This document shows, one piece after another, positions 23,354 to 32,862 of a stretch of DNA of 64,000 nt. The translations under genes were made by a program, and so were the position numbers. Below the pieces are notes generated by a model. That model was not told the DNA's origin. It made no database searches and saw only the letters and a list, made by a program, of their open reading frames with translations. This stretch comes from Gigantopelta aegis. Its lineage: Eukaryota > Mollusca > Gastropoda > Neomphalida > Peltospiridae. Where the stretch lies: NCBI RefSeq assembly GCF_016097555.1, contig NC_054702.1:86694525-86758524 (forward strand). Reading direction: 5' to 3'. Position 1 is the stretch's first letter. Every line of letters begins with the position of its first letter.

Positions 23354-23634
23354 AAGATTCAAAATATTCCGGCGAAATAGTGAATATGTCACTTGCCTGT
23401 TAAATAAAAGTACAGTATTCCACATCTATATCAAATCATTTTTATTTATGCCACGTTTGTTTCATGCCCTCCAGCACTAAAAAATGTTCTTTAATGAACA
23501 ACTTAAAACTTTCAACCGGTTTGGTTCAGCAACTTTCTAAATTTTCCAAATCGAATAATCAAAATGTACATCATAGCATAAGATCATCTGACAACTACAG
23601 CAAAATTATTAATATAGGCCTACATACAGTGAAA

Positions 23635-23805
23635 CCTCTCAAAACCGTAATTCCTTTCAAACCGGACATTTTTCATGGTTCCTTTTTAAATATCTGTGCA
23701 AAAGAGAACCTCTCTAAACCAGATACCTCTTAAAACCAGACTTTTTACTTGATCCGGGAAGGGGGGGGGGGGGGGAGGCGTCCGGTTTAGAGGAGTTTCA
23801 CTGTA
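23635..23805. mobile_element. MITE with TACAGTGAAACCTC termini
   Basis: A 171-bp element that begins TACAGTGAAACCTCTC at 23635 and ends GAGTTTCACTGTA at 23805. It is rich in AACC/GGTT words and carries a G run (23761-23775). There is no ORF of its own. A related left end (TACAGTGAAACCTCTC) lies near 41540. Confidence 0.75.
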
Positions 23806-23870
23806 CTAGAATGTGTTTTTGCGTAACCCATAAATGTTTTATGCAAATTTTCAATTCTCAGAGGCCTGGG

Positions 23871-25130
23871 ATAATAAACACCAATGTTCGACAATGACAA
23901 GGGTTTCACAAGTATGTGAGTACTCTTCAGTCTTCACCTCCACATACATAGAGGATAATAAACACCAATGTTCGACAATGACAAGGGTTTCACAAGTATG
24001 CGAGTACTCTTCAGTCTTCACCTCCACATACATAGAGGATAATAAACACCAATGTTCGACAATGACAAGGGTTTCACAAGTATGCGAGTACTCTTCAGTT
24101 TTCACCTCCACATACAATGTATTAATGAGATTGCCTCTCAATATAATATTAATACATTTTATATGAAGGTTCATCCGATTGCNNNNNNNNNNNNNNNNNN
24201 NNNNNNNNNNNNNNNNNNNNNNNNNNNNNNNNNNNNNNNNNNNNNNNNNNNNNNNNNNNNNNNNNNNNNNNNNNNNNNNNNNNNNNNNNNNNNNNNNNNN
24301 NNNNNNNNNNNNNNNNNNNNNNNNNNNNNNNNNNNNNNNNNNNNNNNNNNNNNNNNNNNNNNNNNNNNNNNNNNNNNNNNNNGTGAGTACTCTTCAGTCT
24401 TCACCTTCACATACACAGAGGATAATAAACACCAATGTTCGACAGTGACAAGGGTTTCACAAGTATGTGAGTACTCTTCAGTCTTCACCTCCACATACAC
24501 AGAGGATAATAAACACCAATGTTCGACAGTGACAAGGGTTTCACAAGCATGTGAGTACTCTTCAGTCTTCACCTCCACATACACAGAGGATAATAAACAC
24601 CAATGTTCGACAGTGACAAGGGTTTCACAAGCATGTGAGTACTCTTCAGTCTTCACCTCCACATACACAGAGGATAATAAACACCAATGTTCGACAGTGA
24701 CAAGGGTTTCACAAGCATGTGAGTACTCTTCAGTCTTCACCTCCACATACACAGAGGATAATAAACACCAATGTTCGACAGTGACAAGGGTTTCACAAGC
24801 ATGTGAGTACTCTTCAGTCTTCACCTCCACATACACAGAGGATAATAAACACCAATGTTCGACAGTGACAAGGGTTTCACAAGCATGTGAGTACTCTTCA
24901 GTCTTCACCTCCACATACATAGAGGATAATAAACACCAATGTTCGACAGTGACAAGGGATTTCACAAGTATGCGAGTACTCTTCAGTCTTCACCTCCACA
25001 TACACAGAGGATAATAAACACCAATGTTCGACAGTGACAAGGGTTTCACAAGCATGTGAGTACTCTTCAGTCTTCACCTCCACATACATAGAGGATAATA
25101 AACACCAATGTTCGACAGTGACAAGGGTTT
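23871..25130. repeat. 84-bp minisatellite, at least 12 copies
   Basis: Unit period is 84 bp, measured from CCAATGTTCGAC at 23881, 23965 and 24049, then 24432, 24516, 24600, 24684, 24768, 24852 and 24936; one unit is 85 bp, giving 25021 and 25105. Because 84 is divisible by three, both strands give long open frames (28-residue repeats), which are not evidence of a gene. Copies before the gap read ACAATGACAAGG and those after read ACAGTGACAAGG, so two subfamilies exist. A 200-N gap and 66 bp of non-repeat sequence (24117-24182) interrupt the array. Confidence 0.92.
24183..24382. other. Assembly gap (200 N)
   Basis: Exactly 200 N, a round placeholder length, inside the 84-bp minisatellite. The true length is unknown and the array is probably collapsed here. 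Confidence 0.97.
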
Positions 25131-25310
25131 CTAATGCAACTCTATGTTCTAATGTGCGAGTGTTACCTGTACCCCAAACCCAAACAAATAAAAGTACCCC
25201 CACCACTAAAACAAGGTTTAACCCTCCCAACCTTTCAGTACCGGTAGTATATACAACATCAACATGTATATTTCATTATTAAGATAACTTACCCTTGCCA
25301 CGTGGTACCC

Positions 25311-25343
<33 letters not shown>

Positions 25344-26015
25344 GCTTCGGTGGCTTTGTCAAGGCATTTGGCGTCTATCGGAAAATAACAATTTAGCGCC
25401 CTTCCCCTCACAACTATTTCTCGTTTCAGCCAGTGCACCACAACTGGTACGTAGGCCTATATCAAGGGCCGTGGTATGTGATATCCTGTCTGTGGGATGG
25501 TGCATATAAAAGATCCCTTGCTACTAAAGGTAAATAGCCGATGATTAATAAATCAATTTGCTCTAATGGTGTCGTTAAACAAAACAAACTTTTAACTTTG
25601 TCCTCATAAAATCCCAACTCTACCTGTATTTAACACAGGTGTAATTTTTTACTTTTTTCTTATGCAAATGTTTCCTACCATCTCCCACCGTATTGGACTC
25701 TCGTGGCTAAATGCGCCTCTTGGTCAAACCCTGCATATCCTCACTATGCACTGTATAACAAAACTATTACTCGTGATAAAGGTGCAATATCATTCTCCCA
25801 TCCTTTAACATCCTTTACGTTTGTTTTTGCTGTGAACTGTTTTGATACAAAACATAAGTACCGGAGCCATTTCGTTTTGTATTTGTACAACTAAACAGTA
25901 CTGTTCAGAAGCATCAACTTCTAAATGATTCAGCAACAGGCACTTTTATGTGACCTATATAGCATCTAAGGTTAATATAATAAAGGGCACGTTTCAGGAA
26001 ACCCCCCACAAAATA
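25131..26015. other. Non-coding spacer with SINE fragment
   Basis: Holds a poly-C/CA run (25310-25341) and a 5'-truncated family-1 SINE with type-2 tail (25411-25591: body GTGGTATGTGATATCCTGTC, end GTTAAACAAAACAAAC). The sequence up to the start of Polinton-like element 2 at 26022 is AT-rich with no recognisable gene. Confidence 0.7.
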
Positions 26016-26021
26016 AACACC

Positions 26022-26385
26022 AGTAGTAACCAGGCCTGTATGGGGCCATGACCTACTTTCCGTGACCTTGACCTTGATGACGTCACGGCCTTGTGCCGTG
26101 ACCTCGTCCTACTGGCCCTGGCCTACTTAGACTGGCCTTGACCTTGATGACGTCACGGACTACTGTGCCGTGTGCAACATCCTACTGACCCGGCCTTGAC
26201 ATACTTAGACTGGCCTACTGTACCGTGTGCAACGTCCTACTGACCCGGCCTTGATCTACTTAGACCGGCCCTGGCCTACTTAGACTGACCTTGACCTACT
26301 TAGACTGGCCTACTGTACCGTGTGCAACGTCCTACTGACCCGGCCCTGACCTACTTAGACCGGCCCCTGACCTACTTAGACTGGT
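26022..26385 (+). repeat. Left terminal inverted repeat of element 2
   Basis: About 365 bp. After the AGTAGTAA end come repeated words: TGACCTTGACCTTGATGACG (TGACGTCA at 26078-26085 and 26148-26155), GTGTGCAACGTCCTACTGAC and CCTACTTAGACTGGCC, each present several times. The TATA box of the BIR gene follows within 10 bp. Motifs TCAAGGTCA (complement strand) and TGACGTCA match known ERR/SF-1 and CREB/ATF half sites. Confidence 0.9.
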
Positions 26386-26394
26386 ACGAAAGAG

Positions 26395-26402
26395 TATAAA
26401 AA
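26395..26402 (+). promoter_or_regulatory. TATA box of the BIR gene
   Basis: TATAAAAA 139 bp upstream of the chosen ATG and directly inside the left inverted repeat border. Each gene of the element has such a box (27321-27327 for the small protein), as do both genes of element 1. Confidence 0.65.
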
Positions 26403-26533
26403 GGCTAGATACGAGTTAATTGTCATTCGCTAGCCGAAAACGACCAGATCTGCGTTCGTTTTACTAGAGAACAGACGTGTTTTATGATTCTAGCATTCTT
26501 GTGTCTTGTTGCACTCTATCTGGAACGAAGAAG

Positions 26534-27049
26534 ATGGCATCGGGATATTCGAGCAGTGTTAGTAGCAGCAGTAGCGACGAGGACGACATCTTGGTCTGCA
26601 AATGTTCAGAAAGACATACGATCAAAAGAGTGGCTACCAAACAAGAAGAACATTTCATGGATCAAACGGATGCTACATGTGAAATTGGGGTTGGAACTGA
26701 AGATGGCGAACTCGTGGATGAACCCACAGATCAGACGGATGCTGCCTGTGAAACAGGTGCTGCCTGTGAGGAAGACTGCTATTCGAGACGTTACTTGTTC
26801 TGTCATCGTCCCGAAATGAGACATTTCTATGCCCGGATGCTGACGTATGCTCGGTGGCCCATACAATTACGTCAAAAACCAAAAGAACTTGCCACGGCCA
26901 GTTTCTACTACACGGGAGACCACGATGCCGTCGTCTGTTACTGTTGCGGACTTCGCATCTACCGGTGGAAGAAGACAGACGACCCAGTGATGGAACATTA
27001 CAGACTCTCTCCAAGATGTCCCTATGTGAACAACATGTTCAGACATTAA
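26534..27049 (+). CDS. BIR-domain (IAP-like) protein carried by element 2
   Basis: 171 aa from ATG 26534 (context AAGATGG; an upstream in-frame ATG at 26477 has a weaker context and would add 19 residues). Residues 1-80 are Ser- and acidic-rich with a short imperfect repeat (DQTDATCE / DQTDAACE). Residues about 95-167 form a BIR domain: RMLTYARWP, then Cys135-x2-Cys138-x16-His155-x6-Cys162, the exact zinc ligand spacing of the family, with the W and DDP motifs between. There is no RING finger, unlike many cellular IAPs. BIR proteins bind caspases or their activators and block apoptosis; several large DNA viruses of invertebrates carry them. Here an anti-death role for the element is inference. 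AATAAA at 27095-27100 closes the unit. The BIR gene is absent from element 1. Confidence 0.9.
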   Translation: MASGYSSSVSSSSSDEDDILVCKCSERHTIKRVATKQEEHFMDQTDATCEIGVGTEDGELVDEPTDQTDAACETGAACEEDCYSRRYLFCHRPEMRHFYARMLTYARWPIQLRQKPKELATASFYYTGDHDAVVCYCCGLRIYRWKKTDDPVMEHYRLSPRCPYVNNMFRH

Positions 27050-27381
27050 ATATTTCAGACACTTGTGTGCTATGTTTTCATGTTGTATGTTGTGAATAAA
27101 ACCGTGAATAACATGTTTTGCTTTCTTATTTATGTCCTGCGTCCATGAGTGTGTCTCTGGACGTGTCCCTATGGTAGTGACACTGGTAAAGGGTAATATT
27201 TTGGTAACGATGTTTTTTGGGAGCTCGCACGATGAGATTTGTGCTTGGGAGGAGGGGCACTGGTCATACGTATCACACACATTCAAACATTCCTGTACCA
27301 TATCTTTATGCGTCATAAGGTATATAAGTAAAATAGTTTTGGAAAACTCGTCATTTGAGGTAAAACCTTCAGAGGAGCAAC

Positions 27382-27723
27382 ATGTCAGACCAGTACAAGT
27401 TATATGTACCCGACGTGGATAAGTGGACCCGTTTCTATAAACTGCAGGCAGAAGGTAAACTTCAACCTCACTTCGAAATTCAACGTGGTGGGGAAAGTCA
27501 GATCATGTACAGTGTGGATCGATGTCTAGAACTCTACGATCCCACATGGAAAAAAGAAAAAGAGGAACAGAACAAGTCCCCGACACCCAAAGTCGTCATG
27601 GTCTCCCCAACACAACAAGTGGTAGAGCAAGCTAAGGCCGAGCAGAAACGGAAACGTCAAGAGAGTGGCGTGGAACAGAAACAACGAGAGCAGACTGGGC
27701 AAAAACGGCACAAGCATTTCTGA
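27382..27723 (+). CDS. Small conserved protein of the Polinton-like elements (copy 2)
   Basis: 113 aa, starting MSDQYKLYVPDVDKWTRFY, with its own TATATAA at 27321-27327. It shares the YVPDxxKWTRxYxLQAxGK block (residues about 6-26), LELYDPTW, SPTQQVVEQAKAE and a Lys/Arg/Gln-rich tail with the 110-aa protein of element 1. The conserved N-terminal half with a variable basic tail suggests a DNA- or protein-binding factor; no known family is recognised. Conservation across two elements whose inverted repeats differ shows it is a core gene of this element type. It sits between the BIR and ATPase genes on the same strand. Confidence 0.8.
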   Translation: MSDQYKLYVPDVDKWTRFYKLQAEGKLQPHFEIQRGGESQIMYSVDRCLELYDPTWKKEKEEQNKSPTPKVVMVSPTQQVVEQAKAEQKRKRQESGVEQKQREQTGQKRHKHF

Positions 27724-27794
27724 GAAGGCTATTAAAGGGGGCATGGCAGTTTCAACATCGTCAGTTCACGTCGAACACTTCAACAATCAACATC

Positions 27795-28384
27795 ATGAAT
27801 CAGAATTGGTTTATTCCGGAACATGTCATGAACAAAAGATCGTGTCCTGTATGTCCAGACTTTTTCAAAACCATCAAATATGCTACGTCATTGGAAGACC
27901 TTCCATTCAGCTCAACTCCAGGCTCCTATGTCTCCTATAGCTCCTGCTCCGGCTCCTATGGCTCTTACTCCTCTGGCTCCTATAGCTCCGGCTCCTCTGG
28001 CTCCTATAGCTCTGGCTCCTATAGCTCCTGCTCCGGCTCCTCTGGCTCGTATAGCTCCTGCTCCGGCTCCTAGGGCTCATATAGCTCCTCTGGCTCCTAT
28101 AGCTCCTGCTCCTATGGCTCCTATAGCTCCTGCTCCTCTGGCTCCTATAGCTCCTGCTCCGGCTCCTATAGCTCGTATAGCTCCGGCTCCTCTGGCTCCT
28201 GCTCCTCTGGCTCCTATAGCTCCTGCTCTTCTGGCTCCTATAGCTCCTGCTCCGGCTCCTATAGCTCCTCTGGCTCCTCTAGCTCATATAGCTCCTGCTC
28301 CTCTGGCTCCTATAGCTCCTGCTCATAGGGCTCCTATAGCTTCTGCTCATAGGGCTCCTATAGCTCCTGCTCCTGCCCCTAAGA
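27795..28384 (+). repeat. Low-complexity coding-like segment before the ATPase
   Basis: Opens with a short stretch containing a CPVCPDFF cysteine pair (27795-27900), then about 450 bp of repeated GGCTCCTATAGCTCCTGCTC hexamer-type units (27925-28380). One frame reads Ala/Pro/Ile, another Gly/Ser/Tyr/Cys. It occupies the same place as the zinc finger plus polyproline segment in element 1, though the repeat unit is unrelated. Whether it is part of the ATPase protein cannot be told from the sequence. Confidence 0.6.
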
Positions 28385-29638
28385 TTGTTACATCCGTTCA
28401 CCATGATCGTGTCGGGACCCACGTCGTGTGGAAAGACAGTTTTGTTGTACAAACTGCTAAGGGATGGTAAAATCCAGCCGCCTCCCCAGCGCATCATCTG
28501 GCTCTACAAACGATGGCAACCCCTCTATGATACGATCAAAATGGTTGCTCGAGTGAAATTTGTTCAAGGCATACCCGAGAATTTGGAAAAGGATCGTTAT
28601 TTGGATTCGAGAGTCAGAAATCTCATCGTGTTGGACGACCTGATGTCTACAGCTGGAAAAGACCCTCGCATCACCGACCTGTTCACGGAAGGAAGTCACC
28701 ACAGAAACCTCTTTGTGATTGCCATCAACCAGAACCTGTATCACAGCAAGGACCCGACACAGAGAAGAAACTGTCATTACCTGGCACTGTTCAACAACCC
28801 CATCGACAAGCAGCAAGTCCTAACCTTGGCACAGCAGATGTATCCTGGAAATACTCGTCATTTCATGCTGCGGTTTGAGGAAGCTACCCACAGGCCCTAC
28901 GGATATCTCTTGGTGGACTTGAAACCGACCACGCCCGAACATTGGCGTCTTCGGCCTAATGGTTTAGAGACGGGGCCGTCCGAATGGTATAAAAGCACGA
29001 ACGTAATGGCGAATGTCTCAGAAGAGTTGCAACCACCGACGAAGAAAGAGCTCTACATGCTAATCATGCAAAGAAACGCATTCAAGAGAAAACTACCAGG
29101 CATACCCGCCTACGAAAGTGACGACGAAGAAGAAGATGAGGTAGAACCCTATCTGAAAAAAGTCAAGAGGATGCAGTCTTGCGATACGTGTGGTCTGGTC
29201 TTTAAAGACGGAAGCGACTTGCAACGACACGTGAAAACGTGCGAGGAGGAATCTGAAGAGCCGTCGCCCGACTTGGAAAACGAAGGCATTCGTCTCATGG
29301 TGGAACGTGAATTCGACATCAATCATGACTATCTCCAAAGCAAGAGGAAACGCTACGAAGAAAAAAACATGTCCCAAGATGCCATCGAAAGAAACATGAA
29401 GACATTGCAATGGAAGTTATTTAAAGACACGTACTCTCGCTTTCTGACCTATATGCATTACTTTGACAAAGGTCCCAACACCAGAAAAAGTTTACAGTTT
29501 GTGAATCCAGACAAAGATGTGAGACCACAGATTCGTTCTAAATTAAATCAGTATCGTTCCTGGATCGGCGAATATTTGGATGAACAAGACGACGACGATA
29601 CCGACGATGAGGAGGACGACGACGATGAAGAGAAATGA
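28385..29638 (+). CDS. Polinton-type packaging ATPase with C-terminal zinc finger
   Basis: Open frame of 417 aa. Walker A is GPTSCGKT (11-18), Walker B LIVLDD (80-85), with a conserved AINQNLY strand (113-119) in the sensor position; this is the FtsK/HerA-type (A32-like) genome-packaging ATPase of Polintons, adintoviruses and relatives. After the ATPase core (to about 190) come an acidic stretch (245-255), a zinc-finger-like Cys266-x2-Cys269-x12-His282-x3-Cys286, a helical region (295-395) and a very acidic tail. The zinc finger and tail are unusual additions for this ATPase family and also occur in element 1, so they are original. The family normally pumps DNA into capsids, yet no capsid gene is present here. 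AATAAA at 29733-29738. Confidence 0.9.
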   Translation: MLHPFTMIVSGPTSCGKTVLLYKLLRDGKIQPPPQRIIWLYKRWQPLYDTIKMVARVKFVQGIPENLEKDRYLDSRVRNLIVLDDLMSTAGKDPRITDLFTEGSHHRNLFVIAINQNLYHSKDPTQRRNCHYLALFNNPIDKQQVLTLAQQMYPGNTRHFMLRFEEATHRPYGYLLVDLKPTTPEHWRLRPNGLETGPSEWYKSTNVMANVSEELQPPTKKELYMLIMQRNAFKRKLPGIPAYESDDEEEDEVEPYLKKVKRMQSCDTCGLVFKDGSDLQRHVKTCEEESEEPSPDLENEGIRLMVEREFDINHDYLQSKRKRYEEKNMSQDAIERNMKTLQWKLFKDTYSRFLTYMHYFDKGPNTRKSLQFVNPDKDVRPQIRSKLNQYRSWIGEYLDEQDDDDTDDEEDDDDEEK

Positions 29639-29759
29639 ACACTCATATTATTCACATGTCGCCCTTAAGGCCTTTCGATGTAACCCAGTGTGTGCCCATT
29701 TTATATATGTGTCAGTGATTTGTAATTTTAGAAATAAATGAAAAACCAAACCATTGCGT

Positions 29760-30097
29760 TTGTTTTTTGTGTTTCTTACTCTATGACTAGATTTGTGACT
29801 GGATATTTCTACCGCTACTTTATAGTAGCAAGAGCTGTGTGTACAAGACAGAACATACCACGATCTTTGATATGCCAGACATAATACACTAGTTGGCTAT
29901 AGCTTAATGGGCCACCGACGGAGATCGATCCTAGATCGACCACTGTATTTACCTATTTGGTAATTAAAAAAGCCCTGTAAAAAGGCTTGTACTCTAGGGA
30001 AATACTTGTGTTTAAAATGCAGCTAAAAGATCATAGTTTAGGTCGGAGCGTTGAGTTGCAGCCATACGTTCTTTCTTCAAAGCAATGGGCTGGGGAT

Positions 30098-30174
<77 letters not shown>

Positions 30175-31304
30175 TCCTTTCTTCCTTTAACAAACATTCC
30201 TTTCTTCTCCTTAACACATATGCCTTTCTTTTTAACAAACATTCCTTTTTTCGAGACAAATGTCTTTCTTTTCCTATGACTAAAACAAAATACTAAAAAT
30301 TTGTATTCAATTAATCTTTATTTTACGAGGAAGGAAATGTTTTATTTACTCAATATATTTTATTTTACGGTTATACGGACATATGGCTAAGGACCAAACA
30401 TATATTGAGGGAGGAAACCTGCTGTCGCCACTTCATGGGCTACTCTTTTGAATAACAGCAATGGATCCTACACCATCCCACAGACAAGATAGTACATACC
30501 GTTGTCCAGTTGTGAAGCATTGGCTGGATATAGCCCAATGGGCCCACCTACGGGGATCGACCCCAGACCGACCGCACATCAAGGGAACACTGAGCTTCGT
30601 CCCGTCCCCACAGGGTTATTAGAGGCTGCTTGAAAAAAAAACTCGTAACATAATAAATAAATAAACAAATAAATAAGTAAGTAAATAAGTAAAATAAAAA
30701 CAAACTATAAATTATTATTTTGTTTTAAAAATAATAGAAAAACTTTAATTTCTCCACATGAGATACGAACGACGTACCCTCAGCGCTGGACGCGAAGTCG
30801 TTCGCAGCTAACTACTTCACGCATGTTAACAATACCTGTCATTTAAACCGTTATATGTGCGAGCGGCGAAGCGCGGAAGGACGTGACGAAATAGGTCAGT
30901 TAATAATAATCTTGTGAATGCGCTATCAGATAGCGGGAACCAGATAGCGTAGAACGAAAATTCTGTTTTACACCTATTTAAATCATTTCTTATTTCACGT
31001 CTTTAAGAATGTAACTTCTAGTTCAGTATTGTCACCGACAATAAAATAGAATACCACCGCTTCCCGGATGTAAACAGTGATAACCATTCATCATTGAATC
31101 AGTGCGCTAAAAATAAATACACTACGGTCACTACCTGGCGTCGGGCTGAGTCCTTAGACGTGGTAGGTTAACGACACCACTAGAGCACCTCGATTTATGA
31201 ATCATTGGCTATTGGATGTCAAACATACTTTTGGCAGTTTTAGAGAGGAAAACCCCCCTGCAGGTTCCCATTAGTAGCAAGGGATCCCACAGACAGGATA
31301 GCAC
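29760..31304. repeat. SINE debris, CA run and unassigned sequence in element 2
   Basis: Reverse-strand family-1 SINE pieces lie at about 29850-29942, 30325-30590 (with complement of GGATCGATCCC-like B box and type-1 tail) and 31165-31304 (type-2 tail, cut at the inverted repeat). A CA run spans 30103-30171. Sequence 30640-31160 has no recognised gene or repeat. These insertions may have replaced a part of the element, since no fourth gene is visible here. Confidence 0.7.
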
Positions 31305-31695
31305 GGGCGTTGCTAAGTACGACGGATAGGGGTCGGGCTAAATAGGTCAGGGGCCGGTCTAAGTAGGTCAGGGCCGGGTCAGTAGGACGTTGCACACTGC
31401 ACAGTAGGCCAGTCTAAGTAGGTCAGGGGCCGGCCTAAGTAGGTCAGGGCCGGGTCAGTAGGACGTTGCACACGGCACAGTAGTCCGTGACGTCATCAAG
31501 GTCAAGGCCAGTCTAAGTAGGTCAGGGCCAGTAGGACGAGTCACGGCACAAGGCCGTGACGTCATCACGGTCAAGGTCACGGAAAGTAGGTCAGGGCCGG
31601 GTCATTAGGACGAGGTCACGTGACAAGGCCGTGACGTCATCAAGGTCAAGGTCACGGAAAGTAGGCCATGACTCTATACAGGCCCCCTTACTACT
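31305..31695 (-). repeat. Right terminal inverted repeat of element 2
   Basis: Mirror of the left repeat, about 390 bp, with the same subrepeats in a different copy number (one additional AAGTAGGTCAGGGCCGGGTC block). The inner edge abuts a truncated SINE at 31304. The outer end is TTACTACT, then the AACACC target duplication. Confidence 0.9.
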
Positions 31696-31818
31696 AACAC
31701 CAGCCTCCCCCTCCTCAATATATATAAATATTTAAATGTGTGGTGTATTCTATTAGAGATAGTGGATATATCTATATATAGTATGTACTATTTAATATAT
31801 GTGTCTACATACAGCACA

Positions 31819-32816
31819 TTAGCCACATGACTCGGTGCCATTATTGAACCTGTTACAGGCCAACTGTTCCTCGAGATAGGATATTTTTTCTTTTAGTTGA
31901 AAATTTTCATATTCCAATTCCAAGGCACGTTTGTAGAAATTTCTTTCTTTCTCTTTTTTGGCTTCGCGTGATCGTCGAGCCGAATCGTTGTTTTTGCGTC
32001 TCTTGTCCCAGTACCCATGATTTCTGCTTTCATTTGGAGTTTTCGTCTTCTTCCTCTTCTGAATCATCCGCCGTGGTTTGTATCCCGCTACAGTGACTCC
32101 GTTACTTAACATCTCATCGACGTTTATCTCAACAAGCGACACTACACTGGATTCACTAGCAATATCAGCACCCGCATAATCTTCTGATACGGAACTGCCT
32201 GCGAAATCTGATTGGCTGTTGTTCTCCACGTGATTATTGTCGTTACGGACATATTGGTCACTGCTGGGGGGCATTGGGTATTCGTTGACGCACGGCTTAT
32301 TTTCAGGCATTCCATACTGGAGTTCATTGTAGTTGTACATTTGCATGCGCGGATCATTATTTTGGTCGTAAAATCCATGTTCTTGCCTTTCGCAGCAACC
32401 AACGACGTCGCTGTCTGCGTAATGTGGAACCATCTGTGTCGCTGAATTGGAGAGGTAATGGTTGGGGTCGTCCACTATTACACTACACGAGGCTGAAATT
32501 ACGGCGGAAATGCTGATGTTAGGCTCTTGTCGCAGCGACGAGTAACCTAAAATAAACAAACGTTAATTTTAATTCACCACAATTTGGATACTGAATTTTT
32601 ATTAAAAATAATTATTGGTGGTAGTGGTGTTACTACTGACTGTAGTAATAGGCATACTTCTCTTTTGGGACATAAAATATTATGGATGTGTGCGTGTGTG
32701 CGTGTGTGCGTGCGGGTTTGATGTATAACGACTCTCTAAACGTATTGCATCCATGGGCGGCGCAAATGGCACGGCCAGTACGACCATGATCGCACCACTT
32801 TTCAAAGAGGTACGGC

Positions 32817-32862
<46 letters not shown>

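Larger units (their letters stand above)
26022..31695 (+). mobile_element. Polinton-like element 2 (5.67 kb, well preserved)
   Basis: Both ends carry AGTAGTAA (26022-26029; complement TTACTACT at 31688-31695) followed by matching inverted repeats. The bases outside are AACACC on both sides (26016-26021 and 31696-31701), a perfect 6-bp target duplication as known for Polintons/Mavericks. Three plus-strand genes follow in order: BIR protein, small unknown protein, packaging ATPase. The right third holds SINE debris and a CA run. Polinton hallmarks such as protein-primed DNA polymerase, retroviral-type integrase, protease and capsid genes are absent, and 5.7 kb is well below the usual 15-20 kb. 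It looks nearly whole as a short element, with at most a couple of breaks, so it is young relative to element 1. Probably mobilised in trans. Confidence 0.88.

Noticed and set aside
23871-25130. Possible CRISPR-like array or repeat protein gene from regular 84-bp units
   Set aside because: Units are contiguous with no unique spacers, the genome is eukaryotic, and open frames occur on both strands as expected from a period divisible by three.
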